DNA of 64,000 nt from Thinopyrum elongatum (GCA_011799875.1 CM022297.1:75210488-75274487), one strand, 5' to 3'; shown: positions 41,800-54,411, numbered from the stretch's first letter. Program-made: numbers and translations. The notes: generated from the sequence alone by a model not told the origin.

Positions 41800-43490
41800 T
41801 TCCTTGTTCTTTCTTTTTTTTTCCTTTTTCTTCTTTTTCCAAGTACATGTCTACCTTTTTCAATGCATGTTGTATATTTTTTCGTATACACGCATAACAT
41901 ACATCGATTTGTTTTCAAATACATCTTTGACCATTTTTTGAATAAATGTTAAACATTTTCAAATACAGTTTGAACATTATTTTGAATAGTATGAAACATT
42001 TTTATATTATGCTAACATTTGATTCACGTTATATTAATATTTTTTAAATGTCATATAAATATTTTTGAAATGTGTGAACATTTATAAAAATATCACAGAT
42101 TATTTTAATGGTACGAATTCTTATTTTAACTTACAGGACTGCATTTTCAATATGTGATGAACGTTTTTTAAAATCACACGCATATTTTTCATATTGTCTT
42201 AACATTGTTTAAATGAAACTAACATATTTTTTAAACACGCAACATTTTAAAATGTCAAGAACATTTTTTTGAATGCTATCAACATGTTTTAAAATTTGTG
42301 AAAAAACAATTTTATACTGCATGGACATTTATATGCACAATGAACACTCTTAAAATTTTAAGTAAATTAAATTTTGGAATATATATATTTAGATTACTTC
42401 AAAAATATATAAAAAGGAAACAAACGAACAACCAAAGCGACGTGCCCTGAAAGAACACAAGATGAACATTTATATGCACGATGAACAACCAAACGAACAA
42501 CCATTTTTTGGCTGGCCCACCAGATGCTGCAGTGAGGCGAGCGCAAGCTCTGCCTCGCGGGCACGGATCTGAAGGAACACTCCAAGCGAGCAAGCCCAGT
42601 AATGGTTCTCTAGTCATTTTTTCTCTCATTTTTACTTTCGTTCATATTTTCAAAATAAATATTCTAAAGTACATATATTTCAGAACTTCAGCCAACTTAA
42701 AAATCTACAAAAACCACCAATTAAGAAAATGTTAACACGGTGTAACCAAATTGTTAGTGTAGTTTAAAAAAGTTGATAGCATTCAGAAAAAATGTTCACA
42801 ACTTTCAAAAATGTGTTCGTGAAAAAATGTTTATACAATGTAAACAAAAATTTGCGTTGTTTAAGAAAATATTTATATCATTTTCAAAATGTTTCAATGC
42901 CTATACGAAAAATGTTTAACATGTATTCAAAAAATACTCAACATTTGTTTTGAAAAAATGTTAATCACATATTTTAAAATATTTAACTTGTATAAATAAT
43001 GTATCAGGTGTATACAAAAAACTTAAAATATGTATGAAAAAGTAGACATCAAAACATATATTTGAAGAATGTTATTCAGGTATTTGAAAATGTTAAACTT
43101 GTTTCAAAATGTTTCATATGTACAAAAAATGTATAATACGTATGAAAATAGACGTCAAACATATATATAAGAAAATATTAAACTTGATTTGACAATTTTT
43201 AAACATGAATAAATATGTTATGTATGTATACTGAAACTCTACATCGTGTATGAAAAAATTAGACATGGATACATATATTCTAAAAAATGCTAGTCATGTA
43301 TACTAAAAAGGTTAAACCTGTATAACAAATATTGCTTCTATATACAAAAAAATGCAGAATATGTATGAAAAAAGTAGACATATAGTATTGAACAAAAAGG
43401 AAAATGAACAAAAAATTAAAAACTAGATGAAAACCAAAAAAACAAAGAAAAAAACAAGAAAGAAACAATGAAAAAGGAAAATAAAAAGGA
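41800..43490. repeat. Large foldback made of degenerate short repeats
   Basis: 41840-42400 is dominated by AACATTTTT-type words and 42620-43480 by their complement AAAAATGTT. The C/T-rich tract near 41810-41840 matches the A/G-rich tract near 43400-43480 in inverted order. The centre (42410-42600) is less AT-rich and includes GCTCTGCCTCGCGGGCACGG. No transposase. Confidence 0.5.
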
Positions 43491-44062
43491 ATTTAACTAA
43501 TAAATAAAATACTGATAAAAGATCCTCGTAGAAGAAAGGAACTCGGCTCACACATGAAAGGAAAATCCAGCCAGCATACGTGAATTGAAAACGCACAGAA
43601 GAAAACGCACTCGAGCATACGCGTGATGGGCTGCGGCCTACTCGTGAGCGAGTGATGCGAGCGCGAGCTGTAGCTCACAATAGGCGATGCATAGCTCTCG
43701 CGCGGGACGCGTCTATGTGTCGGTTGACGCAAGAAAGAAGTAGCGCCCGCCCGAAATCACTAATCGAGAAATACTTCTTTCAAAGATCATTTCCACCTTA
43801 CTAAGTTGCGACAAGTGGTGCACTATATGTGCGCTATTTGTCGCAACATGTGAGTTTTTCTTTTCTTTTTTTTCGTAGATCCGTTTATTCAAAACATTTT
43901 ATCTCTAAACCGTGTGTCAAACCGTTTTCATCATTGGATTCTTGCGTCGAGATCTTCAAAACTAGATTCCATGTCGATAGATTTTGACGAACTTTTTTCC
44001 ACGAAGAAAACTGGACGAAAAAATCACACCGGGAGCACGCTTTTTTCTCCTTCCAAAAGCCA

Positions 44063-44405
44063 TTTTCGAGAGGCACGGCCGTGCCTCTCGCGGAAGCAAA
44101 TTCGTCCCTCTCACGAAAGCAAAACCGTGCCTCTCGCGGAGGAAAAAAAAGAAACACATATTTTTTTTCGTTTCCGAGAGGCATGGCCGTGCGTCTCGCA
44201 GAAGCAAATGCATGCCTCTCGCGAAAACAAAAAAATATGTTTTTTTTCGTTTTTGAGAGGAACGGCCGCGCCTCTCGCGGAAGTAAAACCGTGCATCTCG
44301 CGGAAGCAAAACTAAAAAAACGTGTTTTTTTCGTTTCCGAGAGGCACGGTCGTGCCCTCTCACGAAAGCAAAACCCTGACTCTTGCAAAAGCAAACAAAG
44401 AAACA
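44063..44405. repeat. Palindrome-rich minisatellite (GAGAGGCACGGCCGTGCC)
   Basis: Four units of roughly 90 bp, each with TTTCGTTTCCGAGAGGCACG, a palindrome and CTCTCGCGGAAGCAAAA. The palindrome at 44067-44090 is perfect over 24 bp and centred on GGCC; later ones are imperfect. Long frames on both strands across it are artefacts of the repeat. Similar arrays occur in Triticeae Mutator-like elements (recalled). Confidence 0.75.
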
Positions 44406-44867
44406 CGTTTTTCGCGCAAAAAAAATTCCCCGAAATTTTTTTTTTTGTCGAAAAGCTAAAAAAACCACCTAAAAACCGAAAACGCGTGCAGAAAAATAAA
44501 AAAAATCCGAAGGGAGCATCCAGAGCGTGACACGTGGCGGCGTCTGAGAATGCGCCAAGTGGCGCGCTCTCAGCCCACTCCAAGTGACCCTTGAGGAGGC
44601 TCGCGAACAAGCGCTCCTCAGTTAGTTGGTCTCGCTCCCGCCTGCATAGTTTCCTCTTGGGCTGGCCCATTACGTTTCGGTAAGTTTGGCCATTTTCTTT
44701 TCTAACGTTGTTACTTGTTGGGCGTCCCTGTATCTCGCCTTCAGCAGGTCTACCTTCCGACTCGCTGAAGGGGGCGAGCAACTTGGGCCGGCCCACGCAC
44801 GTGGGAGGCCACAGCCTGTTTTTTGTTTTTATTCATTTTTTGTTTTATTTGTATACTTTTATATATA

Positions 44868-45242
44868 GGGAAAATACATCCTACCACCTAGTGATAGTTA
44901 CCCCACATGTCTCATATACTACCTTATGGTACTATATATGCTACTTTATCATTATAAATATGTTCATATACTATATATAAGATACTTAAAAATGAGTTAC
45001 ATGAAAAAATTGCAAGTTGGTCCATGGTTTTTATTATATTTATGAAATACGTACATATTTGTACGTAAAAAGAAGTATACTTAAAATACAACACGTACTA
45101 TCTAAAAAATAGTATATATACTACCTAAATATTCTTATTTACTACATATTGTGCGTATATACTCTCCGATTTGACAGATACTACATACAACATACAAAAC
45201 TCAAGTGATGGTAACTACCGCTAGTGGTACGAAAAATTTGTC
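44868..45242. mobile_element. MITE with 9-bp TA-rich target duplication
   Basis: Left end GGGAAAATACATCCTACCAC continuing to GATAGTTACC, right end the complement: GGTAACTACCGCTAGTGGTA continuing to AAATTTGTC. Flanked by TTATATATA at 44859-44867 and 45243-45251; the TA-rich context lowers the weight of this match. The 9-bp size would fit a Mutator-type MITE. Confidence 0.6.
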
Positions 45243-45261
45243 TTATATATATATATATATA

Positions 45262-46195
45262 GGGTCGCGCTATTCGTCACCCTGGGTGAGGAATAGTTAT
45301 TCTTCACCCCCTCTCTATTTTGAGGTCAATGCACCGTATATTTAGGTTTCGTAAATTTTGTCTTATTTCATACGTAAAAAGAGAACGTAATAAAATATGT
45401 ACTCGACGTAAAAAATATTTTATGTTACGTAAAATTAGGAACGTAAAAACATAGTGCAAAACATACATAAAATGCGATATTTCTGGTCTTATAACCTAGT
45501 TTTTTGTTTTCTTGCATCGCCACCTACCTCGCACCACCCCGCGCGCCGGCGCCGCTGCGACCCTCGCACCTCCCCACGCGCCACCGCCGCTCCACTCGGC
45601 CTCACCAGCTACCTAAATATCCCCCCACCCGAGTCCGGCCTCCTACCGCCGCCGCGCGGATCTAGCCGCCGCGCAGGATCCCGCCGCCGTGTTCGTCGCT
45701 TGCTGGGCCCGATGACGCGTCGGAAGGTGACCCGTGCCGCGATCTCCGGCCAACGAGGCGCAGCGGCCATCCCTCCCCCTGTTTCCACGGCGCTGCACCC
45801 GGTTGCCCGTCGCCGGCGCTCCTCCTCCCCCGACCCCTTCTTCCCTGATCCACCCCGCCTCCACCTCCGGTGACGCGATCCGCCAGCCTCCTTCCCCGGC
45901 GCGAGCCACCACCCCGACCCTCGCCGGCGTGATGCCCCTGCGCGCCTCCGTGGCACAGGTCCCCACCAGGGATCCAGCCGCGACGTACTACTCAAAAGCA
46001 AAGGACGACGACGACGAGATCCTCTCCTTCGGCGCCGGCGTCGTCGCTCTCAACTACCTACTATGTCAAGGACATTCGTAGGCCACGAATCCAGCGGATG
46101 CTAGCACGTGGGAAGTGGTGCTGCCGCGGTGAGTTACTCCATCCCCGAGCACAACACGTCGCCGGTGGCCTCCTCCCTCTAGTTCCGTCCTCCAA
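45262..46195. other. Hairpin terminus followed by GC-rich island
   Basis: 45264-45310 contains CACCCTGGGTGAGGAATAGT and ATTCTTCACCCC, an imperfect hairpin of the kind at the ends of some Triticeae Mutator-like elements. 45520-46150 is GC-rich with P/R/S-rich frames and the piece SKAKDDDDEILSFGAGVVAL (45990-46055), then GGTGAGTTAC at 46130, a good splice donor. It could be a captured 5' gene fragment. No domain recognised. Confidence 0.35.
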
Positions 46196-46351
46196 TGATC
46201 CATATGGGGATGCGTCATCAGAGTGAGGACAATGACACTTCCTGCAGCAAGAAACTGCAGCGTTCTTCAGTATATTTCCAAAAAGATTTGAGGCAATTCT
46301 TCTGTATCAGTTCAACGACTAAATTGACAGCAGTTCCACCGATACACGCCT

Positions 46352-46927
46352 CAAGATGGCAACGGGGACGAAACTCATCGGGTTTTGCCTTCCCAAACCC
46401 ATCCTCACGAGAAAATCGTAAACCCGTCCCCGTCCCCATCACCGTGCGCGGGGCTAGTTTTCCGCCCGTCCCCTAGACCCATCGGGTTTCGGGGAACCCA
46501 CGGGAACCCACGAGAAAATCAAAACATTTAAATAAACATAGTGGCGACAAAGAATAACATTTCAGCAGCAAAACAAGCACATTTCAATAGCATAACTTGA
46601 GCAAATTTCAACAAAAAACTATAGTAGATGGTTCAACAGCTATATAGAGTGTATTTCAGCAGCATGATACCACATTTCAGCAACAAAGATGATCAGATTT
46701 CAGCCATACATGGTTCAACAAGATGTGCTTGGTAGAAAAAATGTATTTTGCCGGGTTTGCCGGGTTTCGGGTTCGGGGACTACTGAAACGGCAAACCCAC
46801 GAAACGTGTCGGGTTGTATAATGTGCCCAACAACAGCCCCGCGGGGATGAAAAGACGCCCATCCCCGTCCCCTAATAGGGTAAAAACCCACGGGGACGCG
46901 GGTTTCGGGGCCCCATTGCCATCTTGA
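46352..46927. mobile_element. hAT-type MITE (576 bp)
   Basis: CAAGATGGCAACGGGG at the left and the complement of CCCCATTGCCATCTTG at the right are terminal inverted repeats. An exact 8-bp duplication ACACGCCT flanks it (46344-46351 and 46928-46935). Subterminal CGGGTTTnCGGG words are repeated. No transposase. Confidence 0.85.
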
Positions 46928-46939
46928 ACACGCCTGCAG

Positions 46940-47975
46940 GAAAACTTCGTATGAGCGCAAGTCACACCACCCCTACTGCGAGTCTCCAGCTTCTCAGGGA
47001 GTCGACGAGGTCACCTGGGCTCCTGCGTGAAGGGTGACAGGGTCAGCAGGATGCGTCAAGATGGCTAGAATTGGTGCGACTTGATCTGGCTCACTCCAGC
47101 GGCTCCTCTCCTCTGTCGCTTTTGCCGGCCAAGCCAAGCTAGACATGGATGTGTGGGTGTGTGCGTTGTGCTGGCCTGCTGGGTGTGTCGTGTGTGCATG
47201 CTCACTGTGAAGTCCGTCCTGGCCAGCCTCTTCAGTTCTTTTTTTCTTGAAACGGACGCCTCTTCAGTTCGATGTGTGCGCTCACTGTGTGGATCGCCAT
47301 CTCTCGATCCTGCCAAGCTACACCAACACTTGTTGTTTCCTCTCCCTGCTCCTATCAGACTCGGTGTGTTGTGAGCGACGGGCAAGATGGAGGCATGGAG
47401 CTGGCGACTGGGTATGGGAAGGGAAATGATACTGCACTTGTCTGCTCGATAGCTGCCGTTGTGGCTGTACTTGGACGGCTGCAGATAGTGCAACCGAACG
47501 TCCGTGTGTGTTTTTGGCAGCCCATTTTTACAGTTGATCCTAATGAACATTCGTCCACGTTCTTTTGTAGTGTTGCTATTTACTGGAAAAATTCATTTGA
47601 TTTTCAATTGGTCGTTTCTTGTACTAGAACATTAGGTGCTTGTGCTAATGTCCGTGAGACAAAACCTATGAAACCATATGCGGAGTAGTACTAAATGATG
47701 AGAACAAGATATATTAAAATAAATATTGTTCATTGGATTCTGATTTAAGTGGACTTATTCTCACAAGTCTTGTTTCAAGTAGATCGGTATCTAAAAAGTT
47801 CACGCAAAAAGCGATCCTAGAGGGGTTCAAGTTAATGATTGAAATCACGGGAATGTCGTGGAATAAAAATTGCACTCTTCCGTATTTGTTCTGCATCATT
47901 TGTTACTAGACAAAAAAAGTTGATGAAGTTCATGTATTACTGCCGCTGAAAAATCTAAAAAGAAAAAAGAAACTC
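46940..47975. other. Unassigned region
   Basis: Short frames on both strands (47272-47688 plus, 47550-47065 minus) overlap and show no known domain. The part up to 47560 is moderately GC-rich; after that the sequence becomes AT-rich. Confidence 0.3.
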
Positions 47976-47979
47976 GGGG

Positions 47980-50105
47980 GCATTGGTCAAAAACTAGAAG
48001 TTCATGAAAGAAACTCGGGGAGAGGTTAAAAGTATCTTAGTTGATATGACAACCCTTACAATTTCAAATATAAAAACTCATGGAGTTCAACAACAAAAAA
48101 CAGTAATCATAGAGTTCAAAAAAAGCAAAATTGTCATGTTCAAACATTGTACAACATGTCCTAGCGGGAAAATGTCATGTTCTAACAGAAAAAAAAACAT
48201 TGGTCTAAAACATCAAGTTGTACAGTTTCTTGTTCTGTATTATTTCCTGAAGTTCAACAGTATGTATGGATGCAAAAAAACTAGTCTTTTTTGATATGTT
48301 GGTTTCAATTCAAAAACTACAAAACAAAGAAGCCCAAGTAAGTTCAAAATACTAGAAGAAAAAGAAGTCCAACAAAGGAGAAAAAGAACATAAAACATAC
48401 ACGCCATGAATAATTAGAAGAAAACAAAGCCTCGCCCAGAAAAATCTTAACTCCAGAAGTTTAAGAAAAGAAAGAAGTTCAATTTAAAAAATAACAAAGT
48501 AATTTGACGTTCATAAAAAATGGACATTCCCTATTCGATGTTTTTAAAAAATTAAAAAAAATCGCTTTTATAAATGAAAAAAACCTAGAAGTTCAAATTA
48601 GAATAACAGAGCATTTCATTTTCGCCGTTAAACAGAGAAGTTCAAATTAAACTAACAAAGTAGTTCGATCTTAATAAAAAATTGGATTTTTTTGTTTCTA
48701 GAAATATAACCAAGAAGTTCGAATTAAAATAACAAAGAACCGTGATATTTGTATACGTAGAACGAAACAAGGCTCACCTAGAATAATGTTAACTCTCGAA
48801 GTTCATATTTAATAAATTGGAGAGTTCGACAAAAATGAGAAAACAAAAAAGAGACACATATGTTTGTACAAAAGAAAAGCTTATGGATTTTCCTGTTTTT
48901 GGAAAATGCAATTTCCTCATTTCTAAAATAACCTACAAGTTCAAATTACAAAATGATCATTTCAAAAATTATAAATAAATGCATTACCCCGTTTCTAGAA
49001 AAGACCTAGAGTTTCAAATTTAAAAGACGAAGAAGTCCAATATTTATTACAAACCCCAAGAAGGTCAAACAAAAAAAATAAAGCATCTCAACACAAATAT
49101 ATAAAAAAGGAATTTTCTCCCTTAAAAAAACCCAAGAAGTTCAAATCTAAAAAACAGAGTAGTTTGATGGTTATACAAAATTCAGATTTTCCACATTATT
49201 AAAGAATGAAAACAAGAAGTTCAAAAATAAAAAAACAAGAACTTCAAATTTTAAAAATAGAGCAGTACAAAAACTCTAGAAGTTAAAAAAAATGGGTTTT
49301 CACCGTTTCTAATAAAAAACTCTATAATTTCAAATTTATATAACGGACTGGTTCAATATTTATTACGAAATTAGGATTTTTCCGTTACTAAAAGAAATAA
49401 ACCAAGAAGTCCAAATTGCAAAACTAGAGCAGTTCAATATTATAAAAAACTTAGATTTTCCATATTACCAAAGAAAAAAATCATGAAGTTCAAATTAAAA
49501 AAAGGAAGTAGTTCGATGTATAACGAAAATCCAAAATTCTTTCTATTTCTAGGAAAAATGAAAGTATGAACTTCGATTTTTCAAAAAACTGTTTGATGCT
49601 TATTTAAAAACATATTTTTTTTCTAAATAAGAAAACTAAGAAGTTTGAATTAAAATAAAAGAGAAGTTTGAAGTTCATAAAAAACTCATATTTTTTCTCG
49701 TTACCAAAGAATAAAAGAAAGAACTTCAAATTAAAATAAAAGGTACAACTAAAAAAAGTTTAGAAAGAATTTTCCCTTTTTAAAATACTAGAAGTTCAAA
49801 CTAAAAAACGAAGTGGTTCAATGTTTATTAAAAAAATCTAGGATTTTACATTTTTTAAAAACTCAGATATTCGTTGTTATTAAAGAATCAACCATGAAGT
49901 TCAAGAATTGAAAAAACTGTGAAATTCGATATATACTTAAAAAATAGAAACAATTCTTTACTCAAAATAAAAAATTGTGAAGTTCAAATTAAAATAACAC
50001 AGAAGTTCAAAGTATATTAAAACCTAGGATTTACAAGTTCAAGAAACAAAAAAACAAACGTCATTTTGGGCATTTTTAAGACAACTCATAAAAGGCGATG
50101 ATTTT
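47980..50105. repeat. Long degenerate array with GAAGTTCAAATTAAA core
   Basis: The core GAAGTTCAAATT or a one- to three-base variant occurs about 17 times between 48588 and 49990 at intervals of about 50 to 125 bp (mean near 80), with AGCAGTTCGATnTTTAT and TTTTCCGTTTCTA blocks between. Purines, mainly A, predominate on the plus strand. The same core returns at 51590-51850 after a GC-rich island. Confidence 0.7.
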
Positions 50106-50269
50106 TTAAAAAAAAAACTCTCTACATGCCAAAGTTTCTCCTATTCAAACTCTCTCCAACAAGATATCAAATGATGTATTCCATTAAACGGTTTAAAATT
50201 TTGGTCTATATCATTCGGAAAAGTTTTAACATCTTCAAGAAAGCTCATAAACCGTCGTGATTTAGAAAA

Positions 50270-51060
50270 ACTGCTCAACATGTAAAGTTGCGCCCCCTTC
50301 GCCTCTGGATCCGGCCAGCTCGCCGCCTCCACCCCCGGATCCGGCCGCTGCGCTACTTCCTCCCCCCGTATCTGGCCGCCACGACGCCTCCTCCCCCAGA
50401 TCCGCCTGCGGGACAGTTCCCACCACCGTCGTTAGGGAGCCCCGTCGCCTACCTCGCTTAGCTGCCCCGTCCCACGCGCTGGATCCCACCGTCGCGGCCA
50501 GGACCCCCACACACCAGATCCGCAGCCGTACCGGGCTCCATCTCCAACCCGTCGTCGGTATTGTCCGGCTCTTCCCCTCCGGCCCCCATCGCGAGCGTGT
50601 CGCCTGCCATCACCCGCTGCCATAGGCGTTTCGCCTGGTCGTCCTCCCCAGTTCAGGCCAGTGAGCGCGAGCGGCGAGCAGAGGAAAAAGTTCTGCCCGG
50701 CGCCCTTGGAGTTCCAGCACATTGTGCAGTTCCCCCTTGTGGCTCCCTTCCTGGCAGCAGCCAGGCGTCTCCCCGGCAGTCCTCTGCACATCCGCGGTCG
50801 TTGGTCACCATGCGCCCCTACCCGACCTTCATGGGGTGCCAGACCCGGCCTTCATCATGTGCGTCCGAGCATAGGAAAAACTACAGGTGATGATGGCAGA
50901 GGTGTAGTCGCGGAGGACAACCGTGCCTTGCACGTGCCATGGGTGTGGCCCTAACAGTGGTGTAGCTCCCCTCCCCTTTGCCCGGCTCCATCTCCGCGAC
51001 GCTGTCACGACCCAGCCTCCATTTGCCGGTCGCTGCTCCCTTCTATTGTTGTGGCCTGCC
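50270..51060. other. GC-rich island inside the degenerate array
   Basis: CCGGATCCGGCC-type words and P/A/G-rich frames on both strands. The repeated CCCCCGGATCCGG / CCCCCGTATCTGG / CCCCCAGATCCG (50330-50405) shows a short tandem repeat on its own. No domain seen. The position between two stretches of the same array suggests captured DNA inside one element. Confidence 0.35.
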
Positions 51061-53382
51061 TCGCCCTCTAGCTGATGTTGGTGCGCTACTGCTGAAGTTC
51101 AACTAGAATGCTATAGAGAGATTTCTGCGAGAGTTTAGCTACTATAGTCCTTGGTTTGTGTTTGAACTTGCTGTTGTCCATGGTTAAAGATTAAGATGTT
51201 GCTTTTCTACAGATGGTCTTCCTATAGATATATCATTCTCCATCCTCTTGGAAGATACAACATTCTGAATGATCAGAACAAAAACAAATATAATCTTAGT
51301 GTGTTGCTACTTATGTATGTTGGTACAAAGCTTGCTGATGTGTTGGTTGTGCATGTGGCACACGAAGTGTATGTATATAGTTGTGTGTAATTTTCTTGAA
51401 TTTCATTAGCACGCGAAGTTCATGTTTCAGAAATTCGTAAGTTCACGTGTACCACATACGGAAGAAAATCATCAATGAAAAAAAGGACCGCCTAGGCCAT
51501 TTCACCGACAGGAAAAAGATGCCTAAAATGTCACGAGAAAAAGAACAAAACTTCACAAAAAATAGCATAGTAAGTTCGTAGAAAGGTGAAAAAAAACATA
51601 ATTTTGTTTTGTAAGTTTAACCATTTCTAAAAAATACCTTGGCGTTCAAATTTAAATAATAGGGTGCTTCAATGTTTATTACAAACCTGTAGTTTCCCCT
51701 GTTACCATAGAATAAACCAAGAAGTTCAAAAATTAAAAAATGGAGCAGTTCGAAAAGTTTATAAAAAATGGTGTTTCTACATTTTACTAAAAAAATGGCG
51801 AAGTTCAAATTTAAATAACATAGAAGTTCAAATTAAAAAAATCAAGCAGTTTAATGTGACGACCCCGGCTTAATCGTGCACTAACCATACACGATCAAGC
51901 CTAAGGACTCACTTGAAGATATCACAACACAACTCTAAAACATAAATAAGTCATACAAGCTTTATATTACAAGCCAGGGCCTCGAGGGCTCGAATACATA
52001 GCTCGATGGCATACAAGTGTCAGCGGAAGCATCAGATATCTGGGTACAGATATATTACAGAAATGAAGATAAGCCTTTAGGAAGGCGGGGCAAAATAAAA
52101 TACTATGATCGAAACGCGTAGGCCTCCTGCCTAGGACCCTCCGAATCCTACTCCTGGTCGTCTGTCGGCTCCTCGTAGTAGTACTCGCCGGGAGGGTAGT
52201 AGTAGTAGCCGTAGTCGTCGACGGGGGCAGCTAACTCAGGGGCTCCGTCATCTGGCGGCGTCAATTGGATATGGGGAGAAAAAGAAAATAAAGCAAACGT
52301 GAGTACTCATCCGAAGTACTCAGCAAGCAAGGATCTACACTACATATGCAACATTTTCAAAGGAGGGCTATATATGTGGACTGGGCTGCAGAAATGCCAG
52401 AATAGAGGGGAGAGCCTAGTCCTATCGAAGACTAGCATCTTCATCAGTCTTGCAGCATTAGAAGAGTGCAGAGTAACATAATGTAAAGTAGTAGTAATGT
52501 CATCAACCTCGGCCAGAGATTCTTCCTTGACTCCCTGCGAGAAAGCAATCCCAGAGCCATACTATCAATTTCATCTCAAGTCATCAGTTCTAGTTGTACC
52601 GATCGGGATACAACTCCGAGTGTCCGTTACCGTAGGACAGGCTATCGATAGATTGTTTCTTCCCTGCAGGGGTGCACCAACTTACCTACCACGCTCGCTT
52701 AACTACGGCCGGACACACTTTTCTGGGTCATGCCCAGCCTCGGCCAAATGATACGCCGCAACCCGACCGAATACTTAAAAGAGAGGTCAGCACGCCGGAC
52801 TAACCCTATGCCCCCAGGGGTCTTGGGCCATCGCCCCGGGAACTCCTGCACGTTGCGAACGCGGCCGGTGAGCAGACCTAGCCCCCCTTATACAAGTGCA
52901 GGGCATTACCAGTCCAACCCAGCGCGCACCGCTCAGTCGCTGACATCTATTAAGCTCCGGCTGAAGTATACAACACAGAACGCCCATATTATGCCCACGT
53001 GATGGTTGGTGCTATCAGGCCAGAGGCCCCTCAGATCAAATATTCAAACCGTTAGTGTGTTGGTAGTGCGGTAACGAGCAGAGACTCACGAAAGATGTGA
53101 CCCCGTCGCCCCGTCTCGAGGACTTGCGGCAAGGGCTAAGAATGCCCGGCCACGCCTCGTATTCATCTTTCGGGCACCGTCCAGGTCCACCCGATTCTGG
53201 CAAGACCATTGGAAACTCAGGTCCACCTCTACTAGGTGGTACCACCTGTCCCTCCAGTCCTGCAGTACAAGTAACTCTCACGGGTACCCCTTAGGGCCGA
53301 CCCGTCCTTATCTAGTTTAATCAGTATCAACAATAATGTAAAGGCATCCGTGTGGCCACCACATCAAGAAGGAATCCGAGGC

Positions 53383-53578
53383 ATCACCCTCGTTGGACTC
53401 CCTCGGATGTTACCGTCAAGGTGAATGAAGGAGGAATCACCCTCGAGGTCCACACTTGAAGTGTTGCCCGACAACGTTGTTATCGGGGGTGGTGTAGGAG
53501 GAATCACCCTCGCTTACCACGACCGACTAACTAACCTACAAGGTTATCATCAGAAGTGCTGACGAGGTATCACCCTCG
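53383..53578. repeat. Four spaced ATCACCCTCG motifs in the LTR
   Basis: Exact ATCACCCTCG at 53383, 53436, 53503 and 53569, at spacings of 53, 67 and 66 bp, most preceded by GGA or GGT. The other LTR keeps three of them, with one altered to ATCACCCTAG at 63503. Role unknown. Confidence 0.8.
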
Positions 53579-54351
53579 GCACTCGATAGTAACCCAGTAG
53601 TGTCGGCAACTAAGGGGGGAAGTGAAGTGCGGTGTCGGGGCCTGGTCTTCAATCCCGTTGTTCGGGTCTTCTGATAATCCAGCGGGGCAGTCGGGATATA
53701 GTGGGGTCTCTGATGGTCTCTACCCAACCTATCTTAACAGTTTAGGATAACAGGTAGGTAACAAAGCAGGTTACAATAAACAGGCTATGCAGCAGATATA
53801 GGATAACAGCAGCGGCAGTAACTTCTAATGCAAGCAAAGGAGAGAAAAGAGTGGGCGATATCGGAATGCTCAAAAGGGGGGTGCTTGCCTGGAAGCTCGG
53901 CGGCAAGGGACTGATCGTCAGGAGTGTAGTCGACCTCCGGAGCTGCTTCAGTCTCGGGAGCTATGTCAACATCGGGGTCTATCGAGAGAGAAGAGGGGGA
54001 AGAAACATATAAATGCACAGCAAACAATGCAACACAGGGTATGCTATGCTAGGATGCAGTGCAGGGTTGCCTACAGATGCACCTAAGTCATTTTAGTTAT
54101 TTTAGGATTAATGCGGGATTTATTATCCGGTGTATAAGCACTATTCATCTACCGTATACGGCCTCGAAGTTTTGGTTTCACCTACATGGGGGGTTCCGGC
54201 ATCAAAACAGACGACACGATCAAATTCGTCTCGTCGTTTCGAGCAACTTCCATGTTTTAAGTTTTTCGATCTGAGCTACGGTTTAAAAGTTATTAATTTT
54301 CAAAGTTTAAATAATTTTCTGGAATTATTTTTATTATCAGAAAATGATATA

Positions 54352-54381
54352 TGACGTCAGCATGATGTCACTATGACGTCA
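54352..54381. promoter_or_regulatory. Three helically phased TGACGTCA-type sites
   Basis: TGACGTCA at 54352-54359 and 54374-54381 with TGATGTCA at 54363-54370, each separated by three bases, so the period is exactly 11 bp. TGACGTCA is the core bound by plant bZIP (TGA-type) factors. W-box-like GTCAA words follow at 54386 and 54405. They lie in the LTR, where the promoter of the element would be. Confidence 0.6.
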
Positions 54382-54411
54382 GCAGTCAACAGCGGCTGAC
54401 CAGAGTCAAAC

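Noticed and set aside
43885..44796. 303-codon minus-strand frame and overlapping plus-strand frames
   Set aside because: Produced by the palindromic minisatellite; all are runs of the same peptide without a domain.
45454..46081. GC-rich frames of about 115 to 140 codons
   Set aside because: Composition explains them; no domain. Mentioned only as a possible captured fragment.
47065..47688. Overlapping frames of about 140 to 160 codons on both strands
   Set aside because: No known domain, no splice context, frames oppose each other.
52299..53294. Frames of 60 to 90 codons repeated at 62419-63414
   Set aside because: The duplication is simply that of the two LTRs; the frames are not kept better than their surroundings.
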